A stretch of DNA of 64,000 nucleotides, from assembly GCA_019055375.1 (NCBI GenBank), contig JAHQIW010000051.1, positions 62,001 to 126,000 on the forward strand, given 5' to 3'. The notes under the pieces were generated by a model. The model worked only from the letters and a program-made list of their open reading frames with translations. It was not told the DNA's origin and made no database searches. Position 1 is the stretch's first letter; the number at the start of each line of letters is the position of its first letter. A program made the translations under genes and the position numbers. Positions 12,001 through 21,600 of the stretch are shown here, piece after piece. This DNA is from Parelaphostrongylus tenuis. Lineage: Eukaryota > Nematoda > Chromadorea > Rhabditida > Metastrongylidae.

Positions 12001-13733
12001 CAACCAGTCAATTCTCGACACAAATAGCTGATGTCTCAAAACTTTTTCTTGCCCACCTAGTGCTCCAATGTCTGAAGAGACGGAAATCGGACGGAGACAG
12101 ATCTGACGAATACGGCGGATGATCCAAGTGCTCCCAGCCCAAATCGGTCAACTTCTTCCTTTTGGCAACGTGCGGCTTTGCATTGTCTTGAAGTAAAATG
12201 ATTTGGCGACAGTGTTGACGTGGAATTGCTTATTGCAACGGTCCAGTTGCTGACGATATCGCTCAACATTGTTGGTCTGACAGGCTTGCAACAAGTCTCA
12301 ATTAATCGGCTCACTTCGGCCCTGAAAAATGATCAGCATTGCTTTTAGCGTAAATCGATTTGGTCTCGGTGTTGCTGTTCCTTGGTGGCCTGGTGACAAC
12401 CACTGATTTAGACGACACTAGCTCTTGAAGAAGATCCGTTCCCATCAATGACGAAAAATCTGTTCAAAAAGAAGAGCGGCGATGTTGAAGAAGATGAGCT
12501 TGCGCAGTTTGCTTTCTCTTGTTCTTTTGAGCCTGTGTGAGATCGTGCGGATTTCAATTGCCCTTGCGCCATTGTGCAAGTATGTGTAAAACTACAATAT
12601 GAGCTCGGAATTGATTTGTTGCCGGAGTGTTGGTAGAATTGAATCCAAGCAGACGGAGAATACTCAAATTAATGTTATTTGAAACTTTCGATTACTTAGA
12701 TAAATAAGTTTTTGAATTTTTGGATCAAGCTCGAACGCTTAGTTGGACACCTATTAACAATGGAGTAGCCAATACAAGATCTATCCTTCAATCTCTTGTA
12801 CCACCTCCAGCTGCCTCCACATCAAGTCAAAAATACTGGTATGCTCTCTCAATACTATACCCGGAAATAGTCCCGCCTAAAAGACGACTTGGAAAACTAA
12901 CTTTGCATAAGGAAGATGATGAAATCGCTTCGAGATGATACAAGGAAGATTATTTATAAGGCAAGAAGTTTAGGAAGCCCTAACATATACACTATTTCAG
13001 ATAAGAAGCATTCAAGCAAAGATTATGAATCTAGATAAACAGACACATGATGTGTCTCAATAACGACCAGTGAATGGGATGGTAATCGTCAAGGATTCTG
13101 CGCAAGGTCTAACCACACAACAGAAAAGCCACTGGCTTTATTGTAGATATCCTCATCCCATGAGACCTCTATCACAAGAGAGAAGCATATAGAAAATTTA
13201 TTGGCTTTAGCCTGATAAACTCACGAAAGCACTTACTTTAGTAATAACGGATTCATGTACTCGAAGATCTCAGATAACAGTTTCGCTACAACAGCACTCA
13301 GGATGGACCAGCGATAAGTCACCACTAGCTTCTGTATGATTTGGTCTCGTCGGCCTAAGTGACGGAAAGTACAGTTCTTTATGGAGGTGAGTTGATAATG
13401 AGAATCAAATAATTAGATTACCGAATTTCCAGCCTTTTAACAGATTTACCGATCGATATTTCTGCTTCAGTGGTGTCAGGTCGTCGTATGTGAGCGTCTT
13501 CTTTGATCCTGAGCACGATGCCAATTAAACACTAGAAGTGTGACCGAGCAATTTGCATTTATTTTCTGTCTTCTTTCTTTTTCTTCTAGACAGTAAGCGG
13601 CTCAGTAGTTCTAGATTTATAGAGCTTAAGACCGAAATGAACCTAATTTGAGAAGAGGACTGAGCCAAGTGAAGAAAAGATTTGAAAGAAACGATCGCTT
13701 CTCATCGAGCCCAGAAATATTCGCTTGTGACAT
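1..13733 (-). CDS. ABCC/MRP-type ABC transporter, 5' part (gene runs off the left edge)
   Basis: This is a full-size ABC exporter of the ABCC (multidrug-resistance-associated) family, whose members pump organic anions and conjugates across membranes using ATP. Exons read on the minus strand, with matching phases within each run of consecutive exons: 13733-13643 (FFTWLSPLLKLG), 13508-13422 (LTYDDLTPLKQKY), 13354-13237 (SEIFEYMNPLLLK), then after a gap 7795-7716 (NLVTVDAEALAA), 6832-6710 (IYITIGPPVLAA, IPFN), 4701-4654 (KQMLVKDIRVK), 4154-3999 (GISVVKMYAWEEAF), 2490-2344 (AFVALTVFNQLRRPM), 1821-1675 (SKRINDFLQADEL), 1125-1038 (Walker A GPVGCGKSS) and 108-1 (Q-loop IAYVSQTPWILN). This order matches membrane domain 1 followed by NBD1. 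The start is taken as the ATG at 13733, but the frame stays open upstream to an acceptor-like AG, so an extra 5' exon is possible. Two short gaps (13237 to 9811 and 9686 to 7795) hide the segment before and after the GxR motif. The donor at 7715 (GTCCGG) is unusual. The rest of NBD1, membrane domain 2 and NBD2 lie outside the window. Confidence 0.94.
1158..1637. repeat. foldback (palindromic) MITE-like element, copy 1
   Basis: The segment 1202-1335 is repeated in inverted orientation at about 1516-1637. Both arms carry ACACGTGTTTCGA and end in CCAGATAATCA. A second inverted pair lies inside, near 1340 and 1470-1490 (GTAGGCGACGA on one side, TCGTCGCCTAC on the other), so almost the whole element can fold into one hairpin. 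It sits in the ABCC intron between 1125 and 1675. Its outer left flank (1158-1201, GTGTTTTCTTAAGACCA) is also part of other copies in this window. A 156-codon open frame across it is an accident of the repeat. Confidence 0.85.
2596..3115. repeat. terminal-inverted-repeat element (CCCCACGTC family), copy 1
   Basis: The left end (2600-2735) has CTACAGCCCCACGTCGCC followed by a TTTTTGAAAA stretch. The right end (2970-3110) has the same order inverted: GTTATAAAAGGGTGTTTTG, then GGACGTGGGGCTGTAG, then CTTTCGAAAAG. No transposase frame lies inside, so this is a non-autonomous DNA element. Related copies are at 4955-5700 and 37588-38470, with single ends at 6330, 15650 and 50085. Confidence 0.8.
3725..3975 (+). 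repeat. tRNA-derived SINE, family S1
   Basis: The 5' end (GCATGTGGCGCAGTGGTTAG) has an A-box-like start as in tRNA genes. The downstream body (CTCACCAAACCATCCATTC, then GCAGGCTACCGC, then GCCAGATGTGCATCCAATC) matches the minus-strand copy at 32165-32466. The tail is CTTTATCC repeats. It lies in an ABCC intron, on the opposite strand to the gene. Confidence 0.8.
4955..5700. repeat. terminal-inverted-repeat element (CCCCACGTC family), diverged copy
   Basis: The left end near 5045-5110 (GGTTACTGCCCTACTTGGCCGC, TTTTGGAAAAG, GGCGCTGTAGC) and the right end near 5575-5690 (GTGTTATAAAAGAG, TTATGCTTTCGAATG) match the ends of the copy at 2596-3115 in inverted order, but are decayed. It lies in the ABCC intron between 6710 and 4701. 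Confidence 0.55.
6330..6495. repeat. solo end of the CCCCACGTC-family TIR element
   Basis: CACAACGTAATAAGAAGG, TTTGAAAAAT and TTAAGCTATCGAATGAC follow the order seen inside the family, and closely resemble 50085-50220 (AAGCTAGCGAATGACTGG, then GGGACTAAAACAGG). Confidence 0.5.
7613..7642. repeat. TATAT microsatellite in an ABCC intron
   Basis: A short run of TATTATAT units lies just downstream (in gene direction) of the 7795-7716 exon. Confidence 0.8.
9686..9811 (-). CDS. candidate ABCC exon with an apparent one-base frame break
   Basis: On the minus strand, after a good acceptor (CTTTCAG at 9812), the frame reads a hydrophobic stretch (FAISNLAAITLYMW) like an ABCC transmembrane helix. The next residues, KTGIRANLVSLIFM, match the conserved GxR segment that follows that helix in the family, but lie in the neighbouring frame. 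The switch falls near a run of four T on the plus strand, about 9725-9728. A single missing base in the assembly or a real frameshift would explain it. Position and order suit the gap in the transporter model. The likely donor is GTATAG at 9685. Treat as probable but unproven. Confidence 0.45.
9812..12039. other. long ABCC intron segment with nothing recognised
   Basis: No exon, RNA gene or clear repeat was identified here. A very short exon following the PLLLK exon is expected somewhere between 13237 and 9811, but was not found. Confidence 0.5.
12040..12560 (-). pseudogene. degenerate mariner transposase (C-terminal half)
   Basis: Translated on the minus strand in shifting frames, the segment reads the mariner order: QWLSPG (about 12390), then LKAML, then LLQDNAKPHVA, LGWEHLDHPPYSSDL, and SPSDFRLF near 12070. 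The aspartates of DNA.PHVA and of PSDFRLF match the second and third catalytic positions of mariner DDD transposases. Stops and frameshifts separate the blocks, so the gene is dead. It sits in the large ABCC intron on the same strand as the host gene. Neither terminal inverted repeat was resolved. Confidence 0.85.
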
Positions 13734-14064
13734 CCGGCTCACTTCAGACAATGCCTTGCCATGTCGTGACAATGCCAGCACTGTAATTTAATTCTGTATT
13801 ACAAACAGTAGCATTCACAGCAATTGAAAAGAAAGTAGGAAGATCAGAAATGAACGTTACCAATCGGAATCCCGCAATGATGTCGAACGAATTAGTGGAT
13901 TTGCCGAGAGGAACTTTTTTTCCTCCAAACTCACTCTGCAGTTTTTGAAGAAAGTTTTTTTTTCTCTACAATTGTCACACATACATTGCGCAGATTTCGC
14001 CTCACTTTTATGCGCGCGGTTTCTTCTGTTAATTTTTATCATATCAAATTGTTTGAGAAGAGGA

Positions 14065-14235
14065 AAAAGTACAGTGGAGTGGAGTCTGAGAGGAGGCAAA
14101 CAACCTCTTGGAAGACCACCCAAACGATGAGCGTACGTGTTTGTGGCCAACGTTACCTATCTGCTTCCGCAAATGGCAACGAGATCAGAATCACGGAATG
14201 TGCTTCGCGTACGTTACCATGCTCGAACAGACCAT
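14065..14235 (+). pseudogene. 3' tail of an RTE-like reverse-transcriptase element
   Basis: The plus strand reads GGKQPLGRPPKR, then after a stop YVFVANVTYLLPQM. This matches the C-terminal GRPPTRWAD.FVARM.QL signature common in nematode endonuclease/reverse-transcriptase proteins. It starts about 330 bases upstream of the first ABCC exon, on the opposite strand. Confidence 0.6.
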
Positions 14236-15649
14236 CACCATGGGCTACAATTGTGCGAGAGAGAAAAGAATTGAATTTAAGCTGGAGCCCACACTACATG
14301 TGAAGGAGATATGCAAGCATTCATGTAAGTATTTGAACAAAAACGAGGCATATAAATCAATTTAAGTAGTTTTTACACGAGTGGACGAAATTATAAGCAA
14401 AAACATCCCAAATTTGTCCAGGAAACAGGTGGTGAATATGCGGTATAGCTTTATGTTAGGAAACTCTTGATCGTGAAAAAATATGTGAAGGAGACGACTT
14501 TCGATAATAAATGTTGGCTTTGGCCCTATGGCCTTTAAAGACGTCAACTGGCGCGCATCTATGCCCTGCGGCTTAGAAATTTTTGACAAAGAACAGCGCA
14601 GAAGAAAATCGTCAGATTCAGAATACCTCAGTGAGGTGTATTTGTCAGCGAGTTCAGTATAGCATAAATTTCAAGAGAAGAAGAAAGGGAATCTGCAATT
14701 ACGAAAGATGCTCTGTGTCCCTTTGTGCATTGAGTAGAAGTAAAAAAAATCCTCGGCAGGTTTACCGTTCAATCTTAATCAGATGTTCTCTCTATTAATT
14801 ATTGTGAGGAGTGGCGGCACAACGTTTTTAATTGATCGGGAACACCGTTTTGAGGAAAATGTTCTCGCGCCGCTTGATGACATTTGAATAATAGATCTGT
14901 AAGTTTCTGTGATCGGAAAGCATTTTTGAAAGGCGTCTTTTTCTGCTAGACAAAATTTTTTTATTAGGCTTCCATTTATCATTGGCAAGCCTACAGTGTA
15001 TTTGTTCTCAAAAAAAAACCTGTTTACTGCTCTGTGCCAGCGGGAATGAATGGGTTTCACATTCGGTGTCTTTCGATTCATTTTTCGCTAGATAGAACAT
15101 TTCTCTGGACTAATGACATTGATATTCGATAGCGCAAATCTCGGCGATTCTATCACTGCGCTTGTTCAATAAAAAGACCTCTTCTTTGCACTGTGGCAGA
15201 GAAAATAAGATTGAGTTTTACAATGGGCACATATTTCTGGTCGGCTAGGATGTGCGAATGCTCGTGGATCGACTGAACGGTTGATCGATCGTACAGCGTG
15301 ATTCACATGTGAAGAGCGATTTTTGTACCAGACTTAAGGATTCTATTTCTTCATGAAGAAAAGTCAAGATAAACGTTTGACATTAATACCTCAAGTTTCC
15401 TCTATATGTTCATGAGCTTTTTAGGCAGAGGTTGAGCCTTGTCGACTTATTAGCACATACTTACTAATGGGTTTATTTGTTTGCATAAAACGAAAATGAA
15501 AAGTTTAAATTAGTAAAACGATGGAACATTTTTTCTTTTACATTTTCATTATGGTGAATTTAGGAATTTCTAAAAAACTGCATAAACGCTCTTGTTGAAT
15601 AACGAAAATGTGCGCAAAAACGCGCGCTGGTTGTAAAACACAATTTTCC

Positions 15650-15765
15650 TTTCACACCTTCGGTGAGGTACGAAGGCTTTCAACCAAATATTTTTGAAAG
15701 ATTTCCGAGATTTATGCTTTCAAATGATTATCAAAAATCCGGCGAAAAATTCGTGTCCGGAAAAA
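15650..15765. repeat. solo fragment of the CCCCACGTC-family TIR element
   Basis: GATTTATGCTTTCAAATGATT is close to TTTATGCTTTCGAATGCT in the copy at 4955-5700. Only one end is seen. Confidence 0.4.
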
Positions 15766-16674
15766 AAACGCCCCTACAAAAAATGCTCTCCGGTTTTAAA
15801 AAAATAGCGACCATTCGTATCTTGATAAATAATAAACGAAGATATACTAAATACTGCTAATACGCATCACCGAAATAACCTACTCACCGCTCATTGTCTT
15901 AGGTGATAAGAATGGTAGAACTCAGAATCAATGAAGGTAGCCACAGAAGATTACTGATCAGAAACGCAGAACGTCCGACGATTTGTGCTGCAGTACATCA
16001 ATGAGACAGGGGACAATGAATTTTGACAAATTTGAATACATACCTGCTGCGCAATAATCGTATCGCATACTTTGCATAATATTATGCTACTTGACTCCAC
16101 TGCCGCTGAAAACTGTCAAAACATTGGCTGTAGCTTTGAACTAAACTTAAAAATATTCATTCCGATCTTTTGACACTTTTTTATTAATATGATCGGACAT
16201 GTTATTTTCGCATAATGTTAAGCTCCCACTTCATTCGATGTTTCGCATCCACCGCTCGCAAAGATATTTGCATCTCTACGTGTATTTGGTTGGCACTTCT
16301 TTCTCATCACGTTCGTTAAGCGTCGTTTCCGCTAAATCTTTCAGATAATGAGGATTAATTCTTTTAATCGTTGAACTGACTCGGGATTGGCGTGAAAAGG
16401 TTTATTTGGCTAACGCTTCAACGCCTTCACCATTATCACGATCGCTTTGAACCTATTCATTGGCTCAATCTCGTCGCCATTTCATTGGTCTACGTTCCAC
16501 TAGATCAAATCCAGTGAGGTTGAGCACCGCTTGAATAAAGAATTAGCAAGTTGGCATTTTTACACAGGATAGATGATGGCGAGATTGCCGCTATAATGTA
16601 CGATCTGCTTCATCGGCGAGCAATTCATCCTGTAAAAGTCAATAGCTCAATACATACTATAAAAGTCGGCCTTC

Positions 16675-16830
16675 ATTAACCCTTTGGGTACTACAAGGAA
16701 ACGCCACTAGCTCCGCCTCGCCGCACGCGGCGAGCACGCTCAGTATCGAGTGGTTAGTGATGCCGGCCATCAGGAAGAAGGTGCTCGTTCACTCCCTCTC
16801 ACGACGCTCCAAGTTCGCCAAAATTTTGGG
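16675..16830. repeat. dispersed repeat starting TTAACCCTTTG
   Basis: It shares the opening TTAACCCTTTGGG and a GC-rich body with the segments at 56232-56400 and 57257-57440 (TTAACCCTTTGAGGG, TTAACCCTTCAAGGA). No coding content was seen. Confidence 0.45.
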
Positions 16831-17744
16831 ATAATCAGACTATGCGCTCATGGCTGATCATCGAAATCATTAGCCTTCGTCGCAGAATAGGCAATGGTTT
16901 TGCAGAAACTGCAAAAAAGTCTATCAACACTATACTGATCCCATATGTATGAGAAGCCAAATAAAGTATTATTGAGACAGCAACCTTATTTATAATGTTT
17001 AAGTTCGGCATCTCTGCCTGTTGATCTTACGTCTTATGTCATTTACAACACAGAGGAAGAGTGAAGAGCCCTAAGAATTGTAAACGGTGTTGAAAATCAA
17101 GGAACTAGTTGAAGAGATGTTTTCGCATAAATTTGAAGAATTTTTATGAAAAGAAAGTTTGTTCCAATTTCTTTCCGAAAAGACCTTGGTATCGATGCTT
17201 ATTTTTCCGTCTATAAAAGACTTACATTTCCTTTTGACACAATAGCTATAAAAAGTTGTGAGCACTTAAATGATCACTACTCGTGAAATGCATTTATATC
17301 GAGCAGTGTTGAGAACTTTAAAAAAGCTGGAGTAATTGATGCATACTCTGATTTGTCGCTATAATATATGAGATATGGGACAACTTTACAAAAAAGATAG
17401 ATTTAATTTGTTGCAAAGATCTATGGTTTCTAACATGATGGCCAACATTGACTATTTGACAGGCCACTGACATGCGTAGCTCAAAAAATGATTATCAGGC
17501 GTCTTGAAAAAACAATCGAGACGAAAGAAATGGCCAACATTTTTAACAGCGCTCAAACAATGCTTTTTCGTTCCTGGTGAAATGAATTATACTTTTTGTT
17601 CACTTTTTCATTTTATCAACCATAAGAGGCCGGCTAATTGGCCACTACTATTCCGGCAGATTTATCGCCAGACATGCGGTGATCTGAAATAATTCGGCGT
17701 CGATTTCTTTATGTGTAAGGATATAATCCCTTAGGATCAGCTAA

Positions 17745-17835
17745 ACCGAAAGGCACCCTGCTACCGTTGAGTCTGCAAGGCCCGAAACACATGTTTAACA
17801 CTTTATAAGTGTCATAACAGATCTTATGAAAAGTT
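17745..17835. repeat. half of a foldback element
   Basis: CCGAAAGGCACCCTGCTACC, then GCAAGGCCCGAAACACATG, then CTTTATAAGTGTCATAACAG follow the right arm of the foldback copies at 40157-40765 and 51080-51410. Confidence 0.6.
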
Positions 17836-18663
17836 CAAGATAATTTTACAATGGAAATGATATCTACTACTTTCATCCTAATAAGTTGCAGTTTTTCTTC
17901 AGGTCATTGAGAAACCTATTGATATTAGCGTCTCCTCATTGCACATTCATCTTCCATCGAATATCAAATGACTTTGCTTATTGTCTTGTTGCTGTGGGAA
18001 AACAAGTCCATTCAACATGCAACGTACCATTCAATTACAGCATCGCATTGAAATCAGTATTTATCTAAAAATCAGTAAATACTGATCAAATAATTTCTGC
18101 CATCGGCCGTTGTGTTTTTCGCATCAGGAAATAGGAAACGGGCTTGAAAAAAGACCAAAGAGGTTCAAGAGATGGTACAGGCCCATAATCACCGTACCTA
18201 TGAGCACTATAACTTCGATACCTTAATTGTTAATTACACAATAACGCGCTGTTGCACTGCGCTAATATACGCTCCTTCAGAATGAATAAGGCATATTTCA
18301 GAGTCGACAAACACTAGCTCTGTTCATCGTCAAGTATCAAATGGTTGATTAGCAGCATCTACTGATACAACGATTATTTTGGAGACTGAGGCAGAAACCA
18401 TTCAGAACAGTGTATGCAAATTATTCTTTAGGCTTAAGATATCATAGTAATTTTACGTACTAGTACAATAAAAATACTAAGAAGGAAAATGGAAACTGAG
18501 ACATTGTACTCAAAAGGCCGTTCGTATAACGATATAAACTCTATGAAAATTACAACAATCACGGAATTAAATATCAAAATAGCACCCGCATCATCATAAA
18601 GTGTATACTATCAGACATGAAAAGACATTTCAACTACCGTAGAGCACTTAATGATGAGACAAC

Positions 18664-21600
18664 GCTAGACATCGATGTCTTCCGATTCGTGTACGGTAGT
18701 TGAAGGCATGCGTTGCTGTCGTCATCTGTCCACCAGCGCCGAGTTCGGAAGCGAAGTGATCTCGACATTGCTGTCAGACCGTGGTTATGCTCAGCCAAAA
18801 CACATAGTATATACCTAAACTGAGAAAGTTTAGTGGCGAAGCACATCTGCCAGCATGGTCGACATCTCTCTATGTCTTCCCTCACGCCCGGGTTGTTGAA
18901 CAAAAGCCATCTTTTAACGTTCAAGGAAATCATAATAGAAAGATTTCAAGGTCATCACGTAGTTTTTATAGATGACTGAATGATCAGGTCAAGATGTTAA
19001 GCCATTGAAGGCACATACTACTCATACAGCAATTTAGTGTAGAGTGAATTAGTAAATCTGCATTGGATGACGGACTTAGAACCGATAATGCGCCGATTAC
19101 AGCATATTATCAAGCTATGACGACAGATGTTCCCAATTTTAAATTAGTTTTCATACTTAGAGTTAGCGTAAGGTATGAACGTCCAGGCGACGTTGAACGA
19201 TTTCGTAACACTGTGGTGCATTCATGGTTAAGTCAGAGTTCTGTCAGGCTCCTGCTACAAACAGTCGTTGTTTTGCCATTTGCTCCCAATGTGTACACGA
19301 GAGAAATTTGACCAAAAGTAACTGGTTTGTAGCCCGGCACTATGTACCACAACAAACGAATTTCGTTCTATCTTTGAAGGTTTATCGCTGCTGACTGTGC
19401 TTCCAGTAGTAAGTTTTGTGAAGTCCAGGAGGTTTATCCGCATTCGTGAAGTCCCTTTCAGGACGAGGATGTCATCTCTCTCAATATGAAACTTGATTAT
19501 GAAAAAAATCAGAGCCAAGAATAATGGCTGTTATGGCAATCAAATAGTCACTGCTTGTTTGATTTACGAACTACTCAATACATCTTTTGAAGCGCTTCCC
19601 AAAATTGCGACCACACCAGAAGTGTGAACTTCCTCTATACATTGCGATAATGCACCAATGAATAGTTGACGTCGTATCAGAAACAAGGCTCTTGAATCTT
19701 TTACCACTTTTCAACTTATCTTATTACTTGCAGAGTTGGATAGTGTCCGTTCAGTACTCATCGCTCAGCAGATCATTTTACAACGATACTTACCAGAAGA
19801 GCTTTACTGCCCCTCGAGGTGATCGTTGTTCGTTTGAGTTTCGAGACACTAAAGAGATATTCACACCATGATAGCTCTAAGGAGGTCTTAAACGATCAAC
19901 TCTGAAAGTTTATTGGATAGGCGTAGCACTGATCCACACCTCGTAACTCGGAATATTGAAAAATGTCTTCGAGAACCAAGCGACTACGCTTAGAGATAGA
20001 AACCCCAGATGAAATGTTCAAGTGCCGGAGTACTGCGAAAATTGGTATAAAAGAGTGGCCGCATAAATCCCAAAGGATTCATATCGTTTTTTAGAGTGAT
20101 CACTAACAGAATCATCGAACATGCATGTGATTCAGGTCCATGTCAAGAAGTTGTACAGGAAACAATTCATAAATTCGAAATAACTCTTATACTCGTTATC
20201 ATCCGCGGAAGAGAACTACGGAAGAAGAAACGAAAGGATTGAAAATGTGATGGGGTCTTTTGAGATTTTCGTAGCCATCGAACCTCAACCCAAATGTGCA
20301 TTAGACTGCAACGCATTTCTTACAGAAGGCTCTGTCTACAAAATTTCTAAACAACTGTCTGTCCTTCTTTATAGAATGGGCAAGTGCGCTATAGAATTGA
20401 CAGGTATTTTGCTTATAGAAAAAAACTTTTTCTTCTGATACCAAGAAATTTGTGTAGCAAAAGCTGAGTATAGACATGGTATAAAATAAGATATTTGTAT
20501 TCAAAAGGTTTACCTTGTATCCGGCATCAAGTCAGTAAGAGTGAATCTTGTCGATGTTCCGACTTTATATCTGTTCCAGTAGATAAACTGTGGAGCAGGT
20601 TCTTGGATGAACAGTATGACATAACTCTAAAAAAGTGTGTTTTCATAACAGTGATAGAAATATCTAACGAATATCATTTCCGATAGTGTTTCCACTTTGA
20701 ATACAATGAATGTTGTTTCTTATTCTCACTGCTTAGATTTCTCACCATTGAAAAAATGTACGATGCATGTCTATATGGATATGAATCCAAAGACATCTTC
20801 ATACAAATATATATTTTCTGTTATTTTTTGGCATCTTATATAGAAATAGGGGCCGTGGCCGAGTGGTTGTGATGCTCATCACGGTGTGGCCAGCGGGATC
20901 GCTCACACTTCAACACTCCAGCATTCAACAACGATCGCCCTAATGAACGCCACAGACAGACTATCCTCGGGATTGTTATAAGACGTGTTTAACCAGTAAT
21001 CTACGACATCTAAGAAAAAGACAGAACAGAACGATTTGAAATCTAGAAATACTAGGATCTGCACAGAAAGAAATAAAATTGTGAGATGGATTAGAATAAG
21101 AAATGAATAAATATAGAAATAAGAAAACTGGCCAATGAATGCAAAAAATTCTCAGTCCGATTCTGGAACAAGTACTTCCTTAATCTTTCAAATGAGTTAT
21201 TTCAACTGGTAACATTTCTCGATTCTCACCCCTCGCAACAGGCTGACCAAATACGTTTTTCACTGACTTACTTAATAAGATACTTGGATGATCAGTCTTC
21301 ACTAACTGGCGGACCTCAGCACATATTCCAAATGGTATATTCGTGGTCGTGCATATGATATTCCATTGTTTCCTGACCTAACCTTGCAAGGGCGTTTTAG
21401 GGTCTTCACGATGTCGTTTCCATGGAATGGGTTTCGGCGATGGATACTTGGCTGTGCTTCCTACTTGTTGATTCAGAGATTATTTTAGGCCGAAATGAAA
21501 AGCAGAAGTAAAAAAGAAAATCAACCGATCGCTTACGGTTATACTTTCTTTATATGGAACCAAAAAATGAGAATTGTCCTCTCATTTGTTGCTTGTTTCG

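Larger units (their letters stand above)
13734..18663. other. intergenic region upstream of the ABCC start, with repeat fragments
   Basis: No host exon was identified. The promoter of the ABCC gene should lie just above 13734, but no TATA or initiator was called. The interval holds a retroelement tail (14065-14235), a solo TIR end (15650), a TTAACCCTTTG-type repeat (16675) and half of a foldback element (17745). The 3' end of the FN3 gene may also fall here. Confidence 0.5.

Noticed and set aside
12057..12314. 85-codon minus-strand frame
   Set aside because: It is an off-frame reading of the mariner remnant; the conserved DNA.PHVA and SPSDFRLF blocks lie in other frames.
13857..14365. Overlapping open frames of 85-105 codons on both strands
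   Set aside because: The plus strand is explained by the decayed tail of an RTE-like element; the others are shadows.
20849..20930. tRNA gene (Leu/Ser-like head)
   Set aside because: No acceptor stem or T-arm pairing can be closed; the same head and body recur as a SINE family.
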